In this document: one piece after another, positions 1 to 8,673 of the stretch
Numbering within the stretch: the first letter of the stretch is position 1
Layout of the letters: each line of letters starts with the position of its first letter
Source: Streptomyces sp. DG2A-72
Lineage (GTDB): Bacteria; Actinomycetota; Actinomycetes; Streptomycetales; Streptomycetaceae
Direction of reading: 5' to 3'
NCBI RefSeq assembly: GCF_030499575.1
Contig: NZ_JASTLC010000001.1
Span: 9,758,001-9,822,000 of the forward strand
Length of the DNA: 64,000 nucleotides
Made by a program: the position numbers and the translations under genes
The notes under the pieces: model-generated
The model's input: only the letters and a program-made list of their open reading frames with translations
Databases searched by the model: none
Told to the model about the DNA's origin: nothing

Positions 1-1352
1 CCGCGGCCGGACCCGAGGACGTGCGCCGGGCCGTCGACGCCGCCGACGCGGCGTTCGAGGAGTGGGCGGCGCTCGCGCCCTTCGCGCGCCGGGCGATCTT
101 CCTGAAGGCGGCCGACCTGCTGGACGCGCGCGGCGAGCAGGTCGCCGAGCTGATGGCGAACGAGGCCGGCGGCACCCGTCCGTGGGCGTACTTCAACGTG
201 GCCCTCGCGGCGAACATGCTGCGCGAGGCGGCGGCAGCCGTCACGGCGCCGCGCGGTGAGGTGCTGAACGCCCAGGAGCAGGGCGCGTTGGGGCTGGCGG
301 TGCGTGAACCGTTGGGCGTGGTCGCCGCGTTCGCGCCCTGGAACGCCCCCGTCATCCTCGGCGTACGGGCCGTCGCGGCGCCGCTCGCGGCGGGCAACAC
401 CGTGGTGGTCAAGCCGAGCGAGGACGCGCCGCTCGCCTGCGGACTGCTGGTAGCCGACGTCCTGCGCGAGGCGGGACTCCCGGACGGCGTGCTGAACGTC
501 GTCACCAACGCCCGTGAGGACGCCGCCGAGATCGCCGAGACGCTGATCGCGGACGCGCGGGTGCGGGGCGTGAACTTCACCGGCTCGACCCCCGTGGGCC
601 GGATCATCGGCGAGCACGCGGCCCGCCATCTCAAGCCCGCCGTCCTGGAGTTGGGCGGCAAGAACGCGGTGATCGTGCTCGACGACGCGGACGTGGACTA
701 CGCCGTCAACGCGGCCGTCTTCAGCGTGTTCATGAACGCCGGCCAGATCTGCATGTCCGGCGACCGCATCCTCGTCCACGAGTCGCTCGCCGAGGAGTTC
801 ACCCAGCGCTTCACCACGAAGGTCGCCTCCCTGCAGTCCGGTGACCCCGGTGACCCGCACACCGTGGTCGGCCCGCTGGTGGCCGCGTCGTCCGCGCAGC
901 GCGTGGCCTCACTGGTACGGGACGCCGTCGCCAAGGGGGCCAAGGTCCTCGTCGGCGGCGGAGAGCCGGAGGGAGCGGTGCACCCGGCGACCGTCCTCAC
1001 CGAGGTGCCCAAGGAAGCCGACCTGTACCACGCCGAGTCCTTCGGGCCGGTGTGCGTGGTCGAGTCGTTCGCCGACGACAGCACCGCCATCACCCTCGCC
1101 AACGACACGGAGAACGGCCTGACCTGCGGCATCATCACCGAGAACGCCACCCACGGGCTGGCCGTCGCCCGCCGGATCCGGACCGGGATCGTGCACGTCA
1201 ACGACCAGTCGGTGGCCGACGAACCGCACGCCCCGTTCGGCGGTGCCAAGGCCTCCGGATACGGGCGGTTCGGCGGTCGCTGGGGCATCGAGGCCTTCTC
1301 CAACACCCGCTGGGTGACCATCGCCACCCAGCAGGCCCACTACCCCTTCTGA
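1..1352 (+). CDS. NAD(P)-dependent aldehyde dehydrogenase, 5' end missing
   Basis: Oxidises an aldehyde to the acid with NAD(P)+. The reading frame is open to the window edge: the codons before the first GTG (position 21) read AAGPED, which fits the usual ALDH N-terminus, so the gene starts upstream. The visible part has the substrate/cofactor region FAPWNAPV, the general-base Glu in VLELGGK (about residue 210 counted from position 21), the catalytic Cys in NAGQICMSG (about 244) and the C-terminal PFGGAKASGYGRFGG signature. The sequence style resembles salicylaldehyde, benzaldehyde or vanillin dehydrogenases, but the substrate cannot be read from sequence. It converges on the ABC exporter gene with only 9 bases between the stops. 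Confidence 0.93.
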   Translation, partial: AAGPEDVRRAVDAADAAFEEWAALAPFARRAIFLKAADLLDARGEQVAELMANEAGGTRPWAYFNVALAANMLREAAAAVTAPRGEVLNAQEQGALGLAVREPLGVVAAFAPWNAPVILGVRAVAAPLAAGNTVVVKPSEDAPLACGLLVADVLREAGLPDGVLNVVTNAREDAAEIAETLIADARVRGVNFTGSTPVGRIIGEHAARHLKPAVLELGGKNAVIVLDDADVDYAVNAAVFSVFMNAGQICMSGDRILVHESLAEEFTQRFTTKVASLQSGDPGDPHTVVGPLVAASSAQRVASLVRDAVAKGAKVLVGGGEPEGAVHPATVLTEVPKEADLYHAESFGPVCVVESFADDSTAITLANDTENGLTCGIITENATHGLAVARRIRTGIVHVNDQSVADEPHAPFGGAKASGYGRFGGRWGIEAFSNTRWVTIATQQAHYPF

Positions 1353-1365
1353 CCGGACCGGTCAG
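1349..1365. terminator. Inverted repeat spanning two convergent stop codons
   Basis: CTGACCGG-A-CCGGTCAG is a perfect inverted repeat that contains the stop codon of the aldehyde dehydrogenase and that of the convergent ABC exporter. It could form a hairpin in either transcript and act as a compact bidirectional terminator. There is no T-tract, which is common in Streptomyces. Function is inferred. Confidence 0.45.
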
Positions 1366-3116
1366 CCGGCCGTCGCCAGGAACTGCGTGGCCGCCAGCTC
1401 CGCGTACAGCGGGTCGGCGGCCACGAGTTCGCGGTGCGTGCCCACCGCGCGCACTTTGCCCGCGTCCATGACGACGATCCGGTCGGCCATCGTCACCGTC
1501 GACAGCCGATGGGCGACCACGAGCACCGTCGTCGTACGGGCGACATCCGCGACGGTGTCCCGCAGCGCCGCCTCGTTCACCGCGTCCAGCTGCGAGGTGG
1601 CCTCGTCCAGGAGCAGCAGCCGGGGGCGGCGCAGCAGGGCACGGGCGATGGCGACCCGCTGACGCTCGCCGCCGGACAGCTTGGTGCCGCGATGCCCGAC
1701 GAGCGTCTCCAGGCCGCCGGGCAGCTTGCCCACCATGCCGTCCAGACGGGTCGTCTTCAGCACCCGCGCCAGTGCCGCGTCGTCCGCGTCCGGGTTCCCC
1801 AGCAGCAGGTTCTCCCGCAGCGAGCCCGACAGGACCGGCGCGTCCTGCTCCACGTAGCCGATCGCGGACCGCAACTGGGGCAGCTCCCAGTCCGCCAGAT
1901 CCCGGCCGTCGACGGTGATCACGCCGGACTCGGGGTCGTAGAACCGCTCGATGAGCGAGAAGACAGTGGTCTTGCCGGCGCCGGACGGGCCGACGAACGC
2001 CGTCATGCCCTGCGCGGGCACCTCGAACGTCACTCCGTGATGGACGTACGGCAGGTCGTCGGCGTAGCGGAAGCGGACGTTGGTGAAGGCGAGGGCGGCC
2101 GGCTGTGTGCCGGGTGAGGGCAGCGGGGCGGGCAGGGCGGCCGGTTCGGCGGGCAGCGCCAGCGCCTCCTGGATACGGGCGAGAGCCGCGGCGCCGGTCT
2201 GGTACTGGGTGATCGCGCCGACGACCTGCTGGATCGGCGACATCAGATAGAAGACGTAGAGCAGGAACGCCACCAGGGTGCCGACGTCGACAGCGCCGGT
2301 CGCGACCCGTGCCCCGCCCACCGCGAGGACGGTGATGAAAGCGATCTGCATGGCGAGACCGGCCGTATTGCCCGCAGCCGCCGACCACTTGGCGGCCCGC
2401 ACGCTCTGCCGCCAGGACTCCTCTGCCGCCGAGTGCAGCGTCTGCTCCTCGCGGTGCTCCGCGCCGGACGCCTTCACCGTGCGCAGGGCGCCGAGGATCC
2501 GCTCCAGCGAGGCCCCCATCACGCCGACCGCGTCCTGCGCCTGCTTGCTCGCCCGGTTGATGCGCGGCACGATCACGCCGAGGATCGTGCCCGCGCCGAA
2601 GATCACGGCCACGGTGACGCCGAGCAGGACCGGATCGACCAGGCCCATCATCACGATCGTCGCGACGAGCGTGAGCCCTCCCGTGCCCAGGCCCACCAGC
2701 GAGTCGGTGGTGACCTCACGCAGCAGGGTGGTGTCGGAGGTGATCCGGGCCATCAGGTCGCCCGGCTCGCTGCGGTCCACGGCCGCGATCCGCAGCCGCA
2801 GCAAATACGACGACAGGGCGCGCCGCGCGCCGAGCACCACCGACTCGGCGGTGCGCCGCAGCACATACCCACCCAGCGCGCCCACCGCCGCGTTGGCGAC
2901 CACCAGACCCGACATGACGAGGAGCGCGCCGGTGATGGTCCGGTCGTGCGAGAGGTCGTCGATCAACTCCCGTGCCACCAGCGGCAGCAGCAGCCCGGTG
3001 GCCCCCGTGACGAGGGAGAGCACGGCACCTGCGAGCAGGGCCCAGCGGTGGGGTCTGACGTAACCGAGAAGGAGCCGCCACGTGGGCGTACTGCTCTTCG
3101 TCGCTGCGATGCTCAC
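1362..3116 (-). CDS. ABC exporter half-transporter (fused permease and ATPase)
   Basis: A 584-residue fusion of a type IV ABC exporter membrane domain (about residues 20-320, several hydrophobic helices) and an ATPase domain (about 340-580). Visible ATPase motifs are Walker [10 protein letters not shown]-loop YVEQDAP, signature LSGGERQR, Walker B LLLLDEAT and the switch His in VVAHRLST. It should work as a dimer that pumps lipophilic compounds or a peptide out of the cell; the substrate is unknown. The start is GTG with AAGGAG six bases upstream. It is divergent from the CstR-like regulator gene, and the operator between them lies nearer the regulator, so control of this gene is only possible. 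Confidence 0.9.
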   Translation of the reverse strand: MSIAATKSSTPTWRLLLGYVRPHRWALLAGAVLSLVTGATGLLLPLVARELIDDLSHDRTITGALLVMSGLVVANAAVGALGGYVLRRTAESVVLGARRALSSYLLRLRIAAVDRSEPGDLMARITSDTTLLREVTTDSLVGLGTGGLTLVATIVMMGLVDPVLLGVTVAVIFGAGTILGVIVPRINRASKQAQDAVGVMGASLERILGALRTVKASGAEHREEQTLHSAAEESWRQSVRAAKWSAAAGNTAGLAMQIAFITVLAVGGARVATGAVDVGTLVAFLLYVFYLMSPIQQVVGAITQYQTGAAALARIQEALALPAEPAALPAPLPSPGTQPAALAFTNVRFRYADDLPYVHHGVTFEVPAQGMTAFVGPSGAGKTTVFSLIERFYDPESGVITVDGRDLADWELPQLRSAIGYVEQDAPVLSGSLRENLLLGNPDADDAALARVLKTTRLDGMVGKLPGGLETLVGHRGTKLSGGERQRVAIARALLRRPRLLLLDEATSQLDAVNEAALRDTVADVARTTTVLVVAHRLSTVTMADRIVVMDAGKVRAVGTHRELVAADPLYAELAATQFLATAG

Positions 3117-3209
3117 GGCGCTCCTTGGGAGTAGGGCGGAGTACTCAGGCTACGGTCCGGATGGCCGGATCCGAACAGGTTTCCGGGGTGGCGCGGGCCC
3201 TGAGGTAAA

Positions 3210-3528
<319 letters not shown>

Positions 3529-3620
3529 AGGCACCGGTGGCTTGATCCAGTGGGTGACGTTACTGATCAGTCGCACGTAGTGTCGACTGGCCAGGACATC
3601 GTTGGTGAAAGGGGCCCACC

Positions 3621-4709
3621 ATGGCTCAGGAAGTACGCGGCGTGATCGCACCGGGCAAGGACGAGCCCGTCCGGGTGGAGACGATCGTCGTGCCCGACCC
3701 GGGGCCGGGAGAAGCCGTCGTCCAGGTCCAGGCCTGCGGGGTCTGCCACACCGACCTGCACTACAAGCAGGGCGGCATCAACGACGAGTTCCCCTTCCTG
3801 CTGGGCCATGAGGCCGCCGGTGTCGTGGAGGCGGTCGGCGAGGGCGTCACGGACGTCGCACCGGGCGACTTCGTGATCCTCAACTGGCGTGCGGTGTGCG
3901 GCCAGTGCCGGGCCTGTCTGCGTGGCCGGCCCTGGTACTGCTTCGACACCCACAACGCCGGCCAGAAGATGACCCTCGCCTCGACCGGACAGGAGCTGTC
4001 CCCGGCCCTCGGCATCGGCGCCTTCGCCGAGAAGACGCTCGTCGCCGCCGGACAGTGCACCAAGGTCGACCCGGCGGTCTCGGCGGCCGTGGCCGGGCTG
4101 CTCGGCTGCGGGGTGATGGCGGGCATCGGCGCCGCCATCAACACGGGCAACGTCGGGCGCGGCGACACGGTCGCGGTCATCGGCTGCGGCGGTGTCGGGG
4201 ACGCGGCGATCGCCGGGGCGGGCCTGGCAGGGGCCGCGAAGATCATCGCCGTGGACATCGACGACCGGAAGCTGGAGAAGGCCCGCTCGATGGGCGCCAC
4301 CCACACGGTCAACTCCAAGCAGACCGACCCCGTCGAGGCGATCCGCGAGCTGACCGGCGGCTTCGGCGCCGACGTGGTCATCGAGGCGGTCGGCCGCCCG
4401 GAGACGTACCAGCAGGCCTTCTACGCCCGCGACCTCGCCGGAACGGTCGTCCTCGTCGGCGTCCCCACCCCCGAGATGAAGCTCGAACTGCCGCTGCTGG
4501 ACGTCTTCGGACGCGGCGGGGCACTCAAGTCCTCCTGGTACGGCGACTGTCTGCCCTCCCGCGACTTCCCCATGCTGATCGACCTGCATCTGCAGGGCAG
4601 GCTGGACCTGGAGGCGTTCGTGACCGAGACGATCCAACTCGGCGAGGTGGAGAAGGCGTTCGAGCGGATGCACCACGGCGACGTCCTGCGCTCGGTGGTG
4701 GTGCTCTGA
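3621..4709 (+). CDS. mscR: S-(hydroxymethyl)mycothiol dehydrogenase (mycothiol-dependent formaldehyde dehydrogenase)
   Basis: A zinc-dependent medium-chain dehydrogenase of 362 residues. It oxidises the formaldehyde-mycothiol adduct to S-formylmycothiol with NAD+, and family members also reduce S-nitrosomycothiol. Visible are the catalytic zinc ligands in GVCHTDLH and GHEAAG, the structural-zinc cysteines in [15 protein letters not shown], the NAD-binding [12 protein letters not shown] and a following VDIDDRK acidic turn. Length and sequence fit actinobacterial MscR closely. A GAAAGG box lies 10 bases before the ATG. A 10-bp palindrome ACTGATCAGT (3562-3571) lies in the 92-base gap after the CstR-like gene. 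The stop overlaps the next start (TGATG), so the MBL hydrolase is translationally coupled. Confidence 0.93.
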   Translation: MAQEVRGVIAPGKDEPVRVETIVVPDPGPGEAVVQVQACGVCHTDLHYKQGGINDEFPFLLGHEAAGVVEAVGEGVTDVAPGDFVILNWRAVCGQCRACLRGRPWYCFDTHNAGQKMTLASTGQELSPALGIGAFAEKTLVAAGQCTKVDPAVSAAVAGLLGCGVMAGIGAAINTGNVGRGDTVAVIGCGGVGDAAIAGAGLAGAAKIIAVDIDDRKLEKARSMGATHTVNSKQTDPVEAIRELTGGFGADVVIEAVGRPETYQQAFYARDLAGTVVLVGVPTPEMKLELPLLDVFGRGGALKSSWYGDCLPSRDFPMLIDLHLQGRLDLEAFVTETIQLGEVEKAFERMHHGDVLRSVVVL

Positions 4710-5338
4710 TGGCCACCCGCATCGAACTCCTCGTCACCTCAGGGCAGTTCACCCTCGACGGCGGCACCTGGGACGTCGACAACAACGTGTGGATCGTCGG
4801 CGACGACCACGAAGCAATCGTCATCGACGCCGCCCATGACGCCGACGCCATCGCCGAGGCCGTCGGCGACCGCCGGCTGACCGCGATCGTGTGCACCCAC
4901 GCCCACAACGACCACATCGACGCCGCCCCGGCCCTCGCCGACCGCACCGGCGCCACCATCTGGCTGCACCCCGACGACCTGCCGCTGTGGAAGCTCACCC
5001 ACCCGGACCGCGACCCCGACGCCCATCTCGCCGACGGGCAGGTGATCGAGGCCGCGGGCGCCGACCTGACCGTGCTGCACACCCCCGGACACGCGCCCGG
5101 CGCGATCTGCCTCTACGACCGGGGCCTCGGCACCGTCTTCACCGGCGACACCCTCTTCCAGGGCGGCCCGGGTGCCACCGGCCGCTCCTACTCCCACTTC
5201 CCGACGATCGTCACCTCGATCCGGGACCGCCTGCTCACCCTGCCGCCGGAGACGAAGGTCCTGACCGGACACGGTGACTCGACGACCATCGGGGCGGAGT
5301 CCCCACACCTGGAGGAATGGATCACCCGTGGCCACTGA
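4709..5338 (+). CDS. MBL-fold metallo-hydrolase, mscR operon partner
   Basis: A 209-residue metallo-beta-lactamase-fold hydrolase. The metal-binding motif THAHNDHIDA, the downstream His in HTPGHAPG, the Asp in FTGDTLF and the final His in LTGHG make a complete two-metal site. It overlaps mscR by one base. The same pairing occurs in mycobacteria (Rv2259/Rv2260), which makes hydrolysis of S-formylmycothiol to formate and mycothiol an attractive inferred role. Glyoxalase II or persulfide dioxygenase activity are alternatives. No signal peptide is present, so it is cytoplasmic. Confidence 0.88.
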   Translation: MATRIELLVTSGQFTLDGGTWDVDNNVWIVGDDHEAIVIDAAHDADAIAEAVGDRRLTAIVCTHAHNDHIDAAPALADRTGATIWLHPDDLPLWKLTHPDRDPDAHLADGQVIEAAGADLTVLHTPGHAPGAICLYDRGLGTVFTGDTLFQGGPGATGRSYSHFPTIVTSIRDRLLTLPPETKVLTGHGDSTTIGAESPHLEEWITRGH

Positions 5339-5720
5339 CGCCGTATCGCCCGCCGACGAGATCGTCACCCTGCACGGTGTCACCCTCCTGCGCTGCGGCC
5401 CCGACGGTCCACCGCTCGACGGCGAGCGCGCGGCGCTGGACCTCATCGGCGACGCCGGGTGGCGCGAGGCGGAACTGATCGCGGTGCCCGTAGAGCGGGT
5501 GCCGGACGAGTTCTTCCGGCTGCGTTCGGGGATCGCGGGCGCGATCGTGCAGAAGTTCGCCCAATACCGGCTGCGCCTGGCCGTCGTCGGGGACATCTCG
5601 CAGCACGTCGCCGACAGCCAGGCCCTGCGGGACTTCGTGTACGAGAGCAATCTGGGCAACCAGCTCTGGTTCCTGCCCGGCTACGACGATCTGGACGAGC
5701 GGCTGCGCCCGACGGCGTGA
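5328..5720 (+). CDS. DUF4180 family protein
   Basis: About 130 residues with the DUF4180 hallmarks: a segment RLRLAVVGDISQHV, then SQALRDFVYESN and a hydrophobic LWFLPG strand. The family is of unknown function. The GTG start overlaps the end of the MBL hydrolase gene by 11 bases, with GGAGG 12 bases upstream, so it is the last gene of the mscR operon. The link to formaldehyde or thiol metabolism comes only from this position. Confidence 0.75.
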   Translation: MATDAVSPADEIVTLHGVTLLRCGPDGPPLDGERAALDLIGDAGWREAELIAVPVERVPDEFFRLRSGIAGAIVQKFAQYRLRLAVVGDISQHVADSQALRDFVYESNLGNQLWFLPGYDDLDERLRPTA

Positions 5721-5800
5721 GCGCCTGAAAAAAACACGACAGAAGATGTCCGGCTTACCCGTCACTCTCGTATCAGAGACAGTCACACGGGAGGTCGCAC

Positions 5801-6715
5801 ATGTCACAGCCACTGCAGGGCAAGGTCGCGCTGGTCGCCGGGGCGTCACGGGGAGCCGGACGCGGTATCGCCGTGGAACTCGGGGCGGCCGGCGCGACCG
5901 TCTACGTCACCGGCCGCACCACCCGCGAAAAGCGCTCGGAGTACGACCGCCCGGAGACCATCGAGGACACCGCCGACCTGGTCACCGAGGCCGGCGGCCA
6001 CGGCATCGCCGTACCCACCGACCACCTCGACCCGGCACAGGTCCGCACTCTCGTGGACCGCGTTGCCGACGAGCAGGGCCGCCTCGACATCCTGGTCAAC
6101 GACGTCTGGGGCGGCGAGAAGCTCTTCGAGTGGGACAGCCCGGTCTGGGAGCACGACCTCGACAACGGGCTCAGGCTGCTCAGGCTCGCCGTCGAGACGC
6201 ACGCCATCACCAGCCACCACGCCCTGCCGCTGCTGCTGCGCCACCCCGGCGGCCTGGTCGTCGAGATGACCGACGGCACCGCCGAGTACAACCGCGACAA
6301 CTACCGCAGCACCTTCTTCTACGACCTGGCCAAGTGGTCCGTCCTGCGCATGGCCTTCGCCCTGGGCCACGAACTCGGCCCGCGCGGCGCCACCGCCGTG
6401 GCCCTCACCCCGGGCTGGCTGCGCTCGGAGATGATGCTCGATCACTACGAGGTACGCGAGGAGAACTGGCGCGACGCCCTCGGGATCGTGCCCCACTTCG
6501 CCATCTCGGAGACCCCGCGCTACGTCGGCCGCGCCGTCGCCGCTCTCGCCGCCGACCCCGACGTGGCCCGCTTCAACGGCGAGTCCCTTTCCAGCGGCGG
6601 CCTTGCCCAGGTCTACGGCTTCACCGACCTCGACGGCAGCCGCCCGGACGCCTGGCGGTACCTGGTCGAGGTGCAGGACGCGGGGAAACCGGCGGACGTG
6701 ACCGGCTACCGGTGA
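5801..6715 (+). CDS. SDR family NAD(P)-dependent oxidoreductase
   Basis: A 304-residue short-chain dehydrogenase. The N-terminal nucleotide motif appears as AGASRGAGRGIA and the structural motif as LVNDVWGG instead of the usual NNAG. The catalytic Tyr/Lys pair is probably in FFYDLAKWSVLRMA, a YxxxK form. It resembles the longer SDR group often annotated as dehydrogenase/reductase SDR1-like. The substrate is unknown. A strong GGGAGG lies 7-8 bases before the ATG. The gene follows the DUF4180 gene after 80 bases and probably has its own promoter. Confidence 0.87.
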   Translation: MSQPLQGKVALVAGASRGAGRGIAVELGAAGATVYVTGRTTREKRSEYDRPETIEDTADLVTEAGGHGIAVPTDHLDPAQVRTLVDRVADEQGRLDILVNDVWGGEKLFEWDSPVWEHDLDNGLRLLRLAVETHAITSHHALPLLLRHPGGLVVEMTDGTAEYNRDNYRSTFFYDLAKWSVLRMAFALGHELGPRGATAVALTPGWLRSEMMLDHYEVREENWRDALGIVPHFAISETPRYVGRAVAALAADPDVARFNGESLSSGGLAQVYGFTDLDGSRPDAWRYLVEVQDAGKPADVTGYR

Positions 6716-6730
6716 AATCAGGCGCCGCTC

Positions 6731-6844
6731 TCGGGTGAAGTCCGGTGCGCGGGGCTGTATCGATATGCGGCTCCGCCGCGTGGGCGCGACCAGCCCCCAC
6801 CGGCCCGCGGTAAATCGACCCGCATGCCCGGCGGAGTGCTTAGG
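6731..6844 (+). repeat. Dispersed intergenic repeat, copy A
   Basis: About 110 bases sharing long stretches with copy D (59230-59337), including GGGCTGTATCGATATGCGGC, CTCCGCCGCGTGGGCGCGAC and CAGCCCCCACCGGCCCGCGG. It ends with CGGCGGAGTGCTTAG. This copy lacks the complete GCGCCCC-GAA-GGGGCGC hairpin seen in copies C and E. Its last bases run into TAGGTT, a good -10 candidate for the next gene. Confidence 0.75.
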
Positions 6845-6852
6845 TTCGGGCC

Positions 6853-7650
6853 ATGACGCACACAACACGGTTCCAAGGGTACGGAGTTCTCGTCACCGGC
6901 GCCGCCCGCGGTATCGGCGCGGCCGTCGCCCTGAGGCTTGCCGAAGAGGGTGCACGGGTACTCGTCACCGACAGGGACGGGCCGGAGGCGGACAAGACGG
7001 CGTCGGCGCTGCGTGAAGTGGGCCTGACCGCCGAGGCGTTGGTGTGCGATGTCGCGGACCGGGCCTCGGTGGAGGCGGCTGTCGCGCACGCCGTCGACTC
7101 CTTCGGGTCCCTCGATGTCCTGGTCAACAGCGCGGCCTGCTGCACCGTCGACACCCCCCTCTTCGAGGACGGCCCGGACGAGGCGTGGGACCGTGACCTC
7201 GACATCACCCTGACCGGCGCCTACCGCTGCTGCCGCGCCGCCCTGCCTCACCTGGCCGCCTCCGGGCGCGGCGCGATCGTCAGCATCGGCTCGGTCAACG
7301 GCGCCTACGACTTCGGCAACCACGCCTACAGCGCCGCCAAGGCGGGCCTCGCCTCCCTGACCCGCACCCTCGCCGGGCACGCCGCCCCGCGCGGAGTCCG
7401 CGTCAACCTGGTGATGCCGGGCACCGTGCGCACCTCCGCCTGGGAGGGTCGGGACGACGAACTCGACGCGCTGCGCCCGCTGTATCCCCTGGGCCGCGTC
7501 GGCGAACCGGAGGACATCGCCGCGGCCGTCGCCTTCCTCGCCTCTCACGACGCGGCGTGGATCACCGGCACCACACTCGCCGTCGACGGCGGCATCACCG
7601 CGGTCAACACCGGCTTCCGCACGGTGGTTCGGCGACCCGGAGACGCGTAA
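6853..7650 (+). CDS. SDR family oxidoreductase (3-oxoacyl-reductase type)
   Basis: A classical 265-residue short-chain dehydrogenase. It shows VTGAARGIGAAVA (NAD(P) binding), DVLVNSAA in place of NNAG, the catalytic Ser in IVSIGSVNG, the YSAAKAGL Tyr/Lys motif and the C-terminal FLASHDAAWITGTTLAVDGG typical of FabG-like enzymes. The Asp in VTDRDGPE suggests NAD(H) preference. No ribosome-binding site precedes the ATG, and TAGGTT lies 7 bases upstream, so the mRNA is probably leaderless. That -10 box overlaps the end of repeat copy A. The substrate is unknown. Confidence 0.9.
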   Translation: MTHTTRFQGYGVLVTGAARGIGAAVALRLAEEGARVLVTDRDGPEADKTASALREVGLTAEALVCDVADRASVEAAVAHAVDSFGSLDVLVNSAACCTVDTPLFEDGPDEAWDRDLDITLTGAYRCCRAALPHLAASGRGAIVSIGSVNGAYDFGNHAYSAAKAGLASLTRTLAGHAAPRGVRVNLVMPGTVRTSAWEGRDDELDALRPLYPLGRVGEPEDIAAAVAFLASHDAAWITGTTLAVDGGITAVNTGFRTVVRRPGDA

Positions 7651-7734
7651 GCGCTCCGCTGGCAGGCCGGTGCGTCGTCTGCCGGTCTGTCGTGGCTGGT
7701 CGCGCAGTTCCCCGCGCCCCTTCGGAGCGCTGCC
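7648..7734 (-). repeat. Dispersed intergenic repeat, copy B (inverted)
   Basis: Read on the minus strand, it contains GCGCTCCGAAGGGGCGCGGG then GAACTGCGCGACCAGCCACG, the same core as copy E, and ends with CCAGCGGAGCGCTTA. That last TTA is the complement of the TAA stop of the upstream SDR gene, so the repeat abuts the stop codon. The hairpin GCGCCCC/GGAGCGC has one mismatch. Confidence 0.75.
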
Positions 7735-7749
7735 GAACCGCAGTCGACT

Positions 7750-7851
7750 TCACCGACTCCCCGCCAGTTCCCGGGCGGCCAGGTCACGGACGGACTGCAG
7801 GAGTTCGGGAAGCCGGGCGAGGTCCTCGGCGAGTGCGCGCTGCAATGTCAC
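7750..7851 (-). other. Possible small gene or gene remnant
   Basis: A 33-codon frame starting MTLQRALAEDLARLPELLQS reads like natural helical protein with actinobacterial codon use. The frame stays open upstream to TTG at 7881 (43 residues, adding WWTSHRDKT) before an in-frame stop. It sits in the gap between repeat copy B and the L,D-transpeptidase gene. It could be a very small gene or the 3' end of a decayed one. I cannot assign it. Confidence 0.25.
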
Positions 7852-7948
7852 CGTTTTGTCGCGGTGCGAGGTCCACCACAACCGAATCCGCCGGACGCCG
7901 GTCTAGCTGGTGGCAAACGACACGCACATTCGCATGAAGGGCCAAGCC

Positions 7949-8644
7949 ATGGGGGACATACGCAGACGGGGAGCCGTCGCACTCGGGATCACCGGACTGG
8001 TGGCACCGCTCACGATCGCGCTGGGCGCCACGCCCGCGCAGGCCGCGAGCTGCACCACACAGACCGGCCCGTATCAGAAGCAGGTGGAGAAGTTCCTCGG
8101 CCGCCCGGTCGACGGCAAGCAGTCCGCCGCCGACTGCAAGGCCATCCAGGGCTTCCAGACCAAGCACGGCATCACGCCGAACATCGGCTACGCGGGTCCC
8201 ATCACCTGGGGCGTGATGGACCTGATGAACAAGCAGAAGGCCGTCGGGAACAACCCCAACAAGGCAGGCAAGTGCCCGGTTAACAAGGGCCGTATCGCCT
8301 GTGTGAACCTCACCCTCCAGCTGAGCTGGATCCAGGACGGCAAGAAGCTCGTGTACGGGCCGGTGCCGGTCCGCACCGGCCGCAACGGCTACGAGACCCG
8401 CACCGGCCTGAAGAAGATCTACTGGCGCAACATCGACCACGTGTCGTCGATCTACGACGTCCCCATGCCCTACGCCCAGTTCTTCGACGGCGGCCAGGCC
8501 TTCCACTCCGCCGGCGTCAGCATGTGGAACCCGCCCGGCTCGCACGGCTGCGTCAACATGACCAAGACCACCGCCAAGAAGTACTGGTCGCTGCTGAAGA
8601 AGGGCGACGACGTCTTCGTGTACGGCCGCAAGCCGGGCACCTGA
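7949..8644 (+). CDS. Secreted L,D-transpeptidase with peptidoglycan-binding domain
   Basis: A 231-residue exported protein. Residues 1-33 form a signal peptide with a twin Arg, ending ATPAQAA. A peptidoglycan-binding-like helical domain follows (about 40-100), then the YkuD catalytic domain (about 110-230). The active site SHGCVNM holds His199 and Cys201, with an upstream conserved His in AFHSAG. The enzyme should form 3-3 cross-links or exchange the terminal D-amino acid of peptidoglycan stems outside the membrane. ATG at 7949 is chosen because AAGGG lies eight bases upstream. An ATG at 7934 in the same frame is possible. Confidence 0.9.
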   Translation: MGDIRRRGAVALGITGLVAPLTIALGATPAQAASCTTQTGPYQKQVEKFLGRPVDGKQSAADCKAIQGFQTKHGITPNIGYAGPITWGVMDLMNKQKAVGNNPNKAGKCPVNKGRIACVNLTLQLSWIQDGKKLVYGPVPVRTGRNGYETRTGLKKIYWRNIDHVSSIYDVPMPYAQFFDGGQAFHSAGVSMWNPPGSHGCVNMTKTTAKKYWSLLKKGDDVFVYGRKPGT

Positions 8645-8673
8645 CGCACGGTGCCCGGCGCCGGGACGCGTCA
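8642..8673. terminator. Bidirectional terminator between convergent genes
   Basis: The central perfect palindrome CCCGGCGCCGGG (8654-8665) is flanked by TGACGC and GCGTCA. The outer arms contain the two convergent stop codons. It forms a strong GC-rich hairpin in both transcripts, without a T-tract. Confidence 0.6.

Noticed and set aside
7894-7909. Possible DasR site (GGTCTAG core) upstream of the L,D-transpeptidase gene
   Set aside because: Only the central GGTCTAG matches the consensus; the right half is not complementary to the left.
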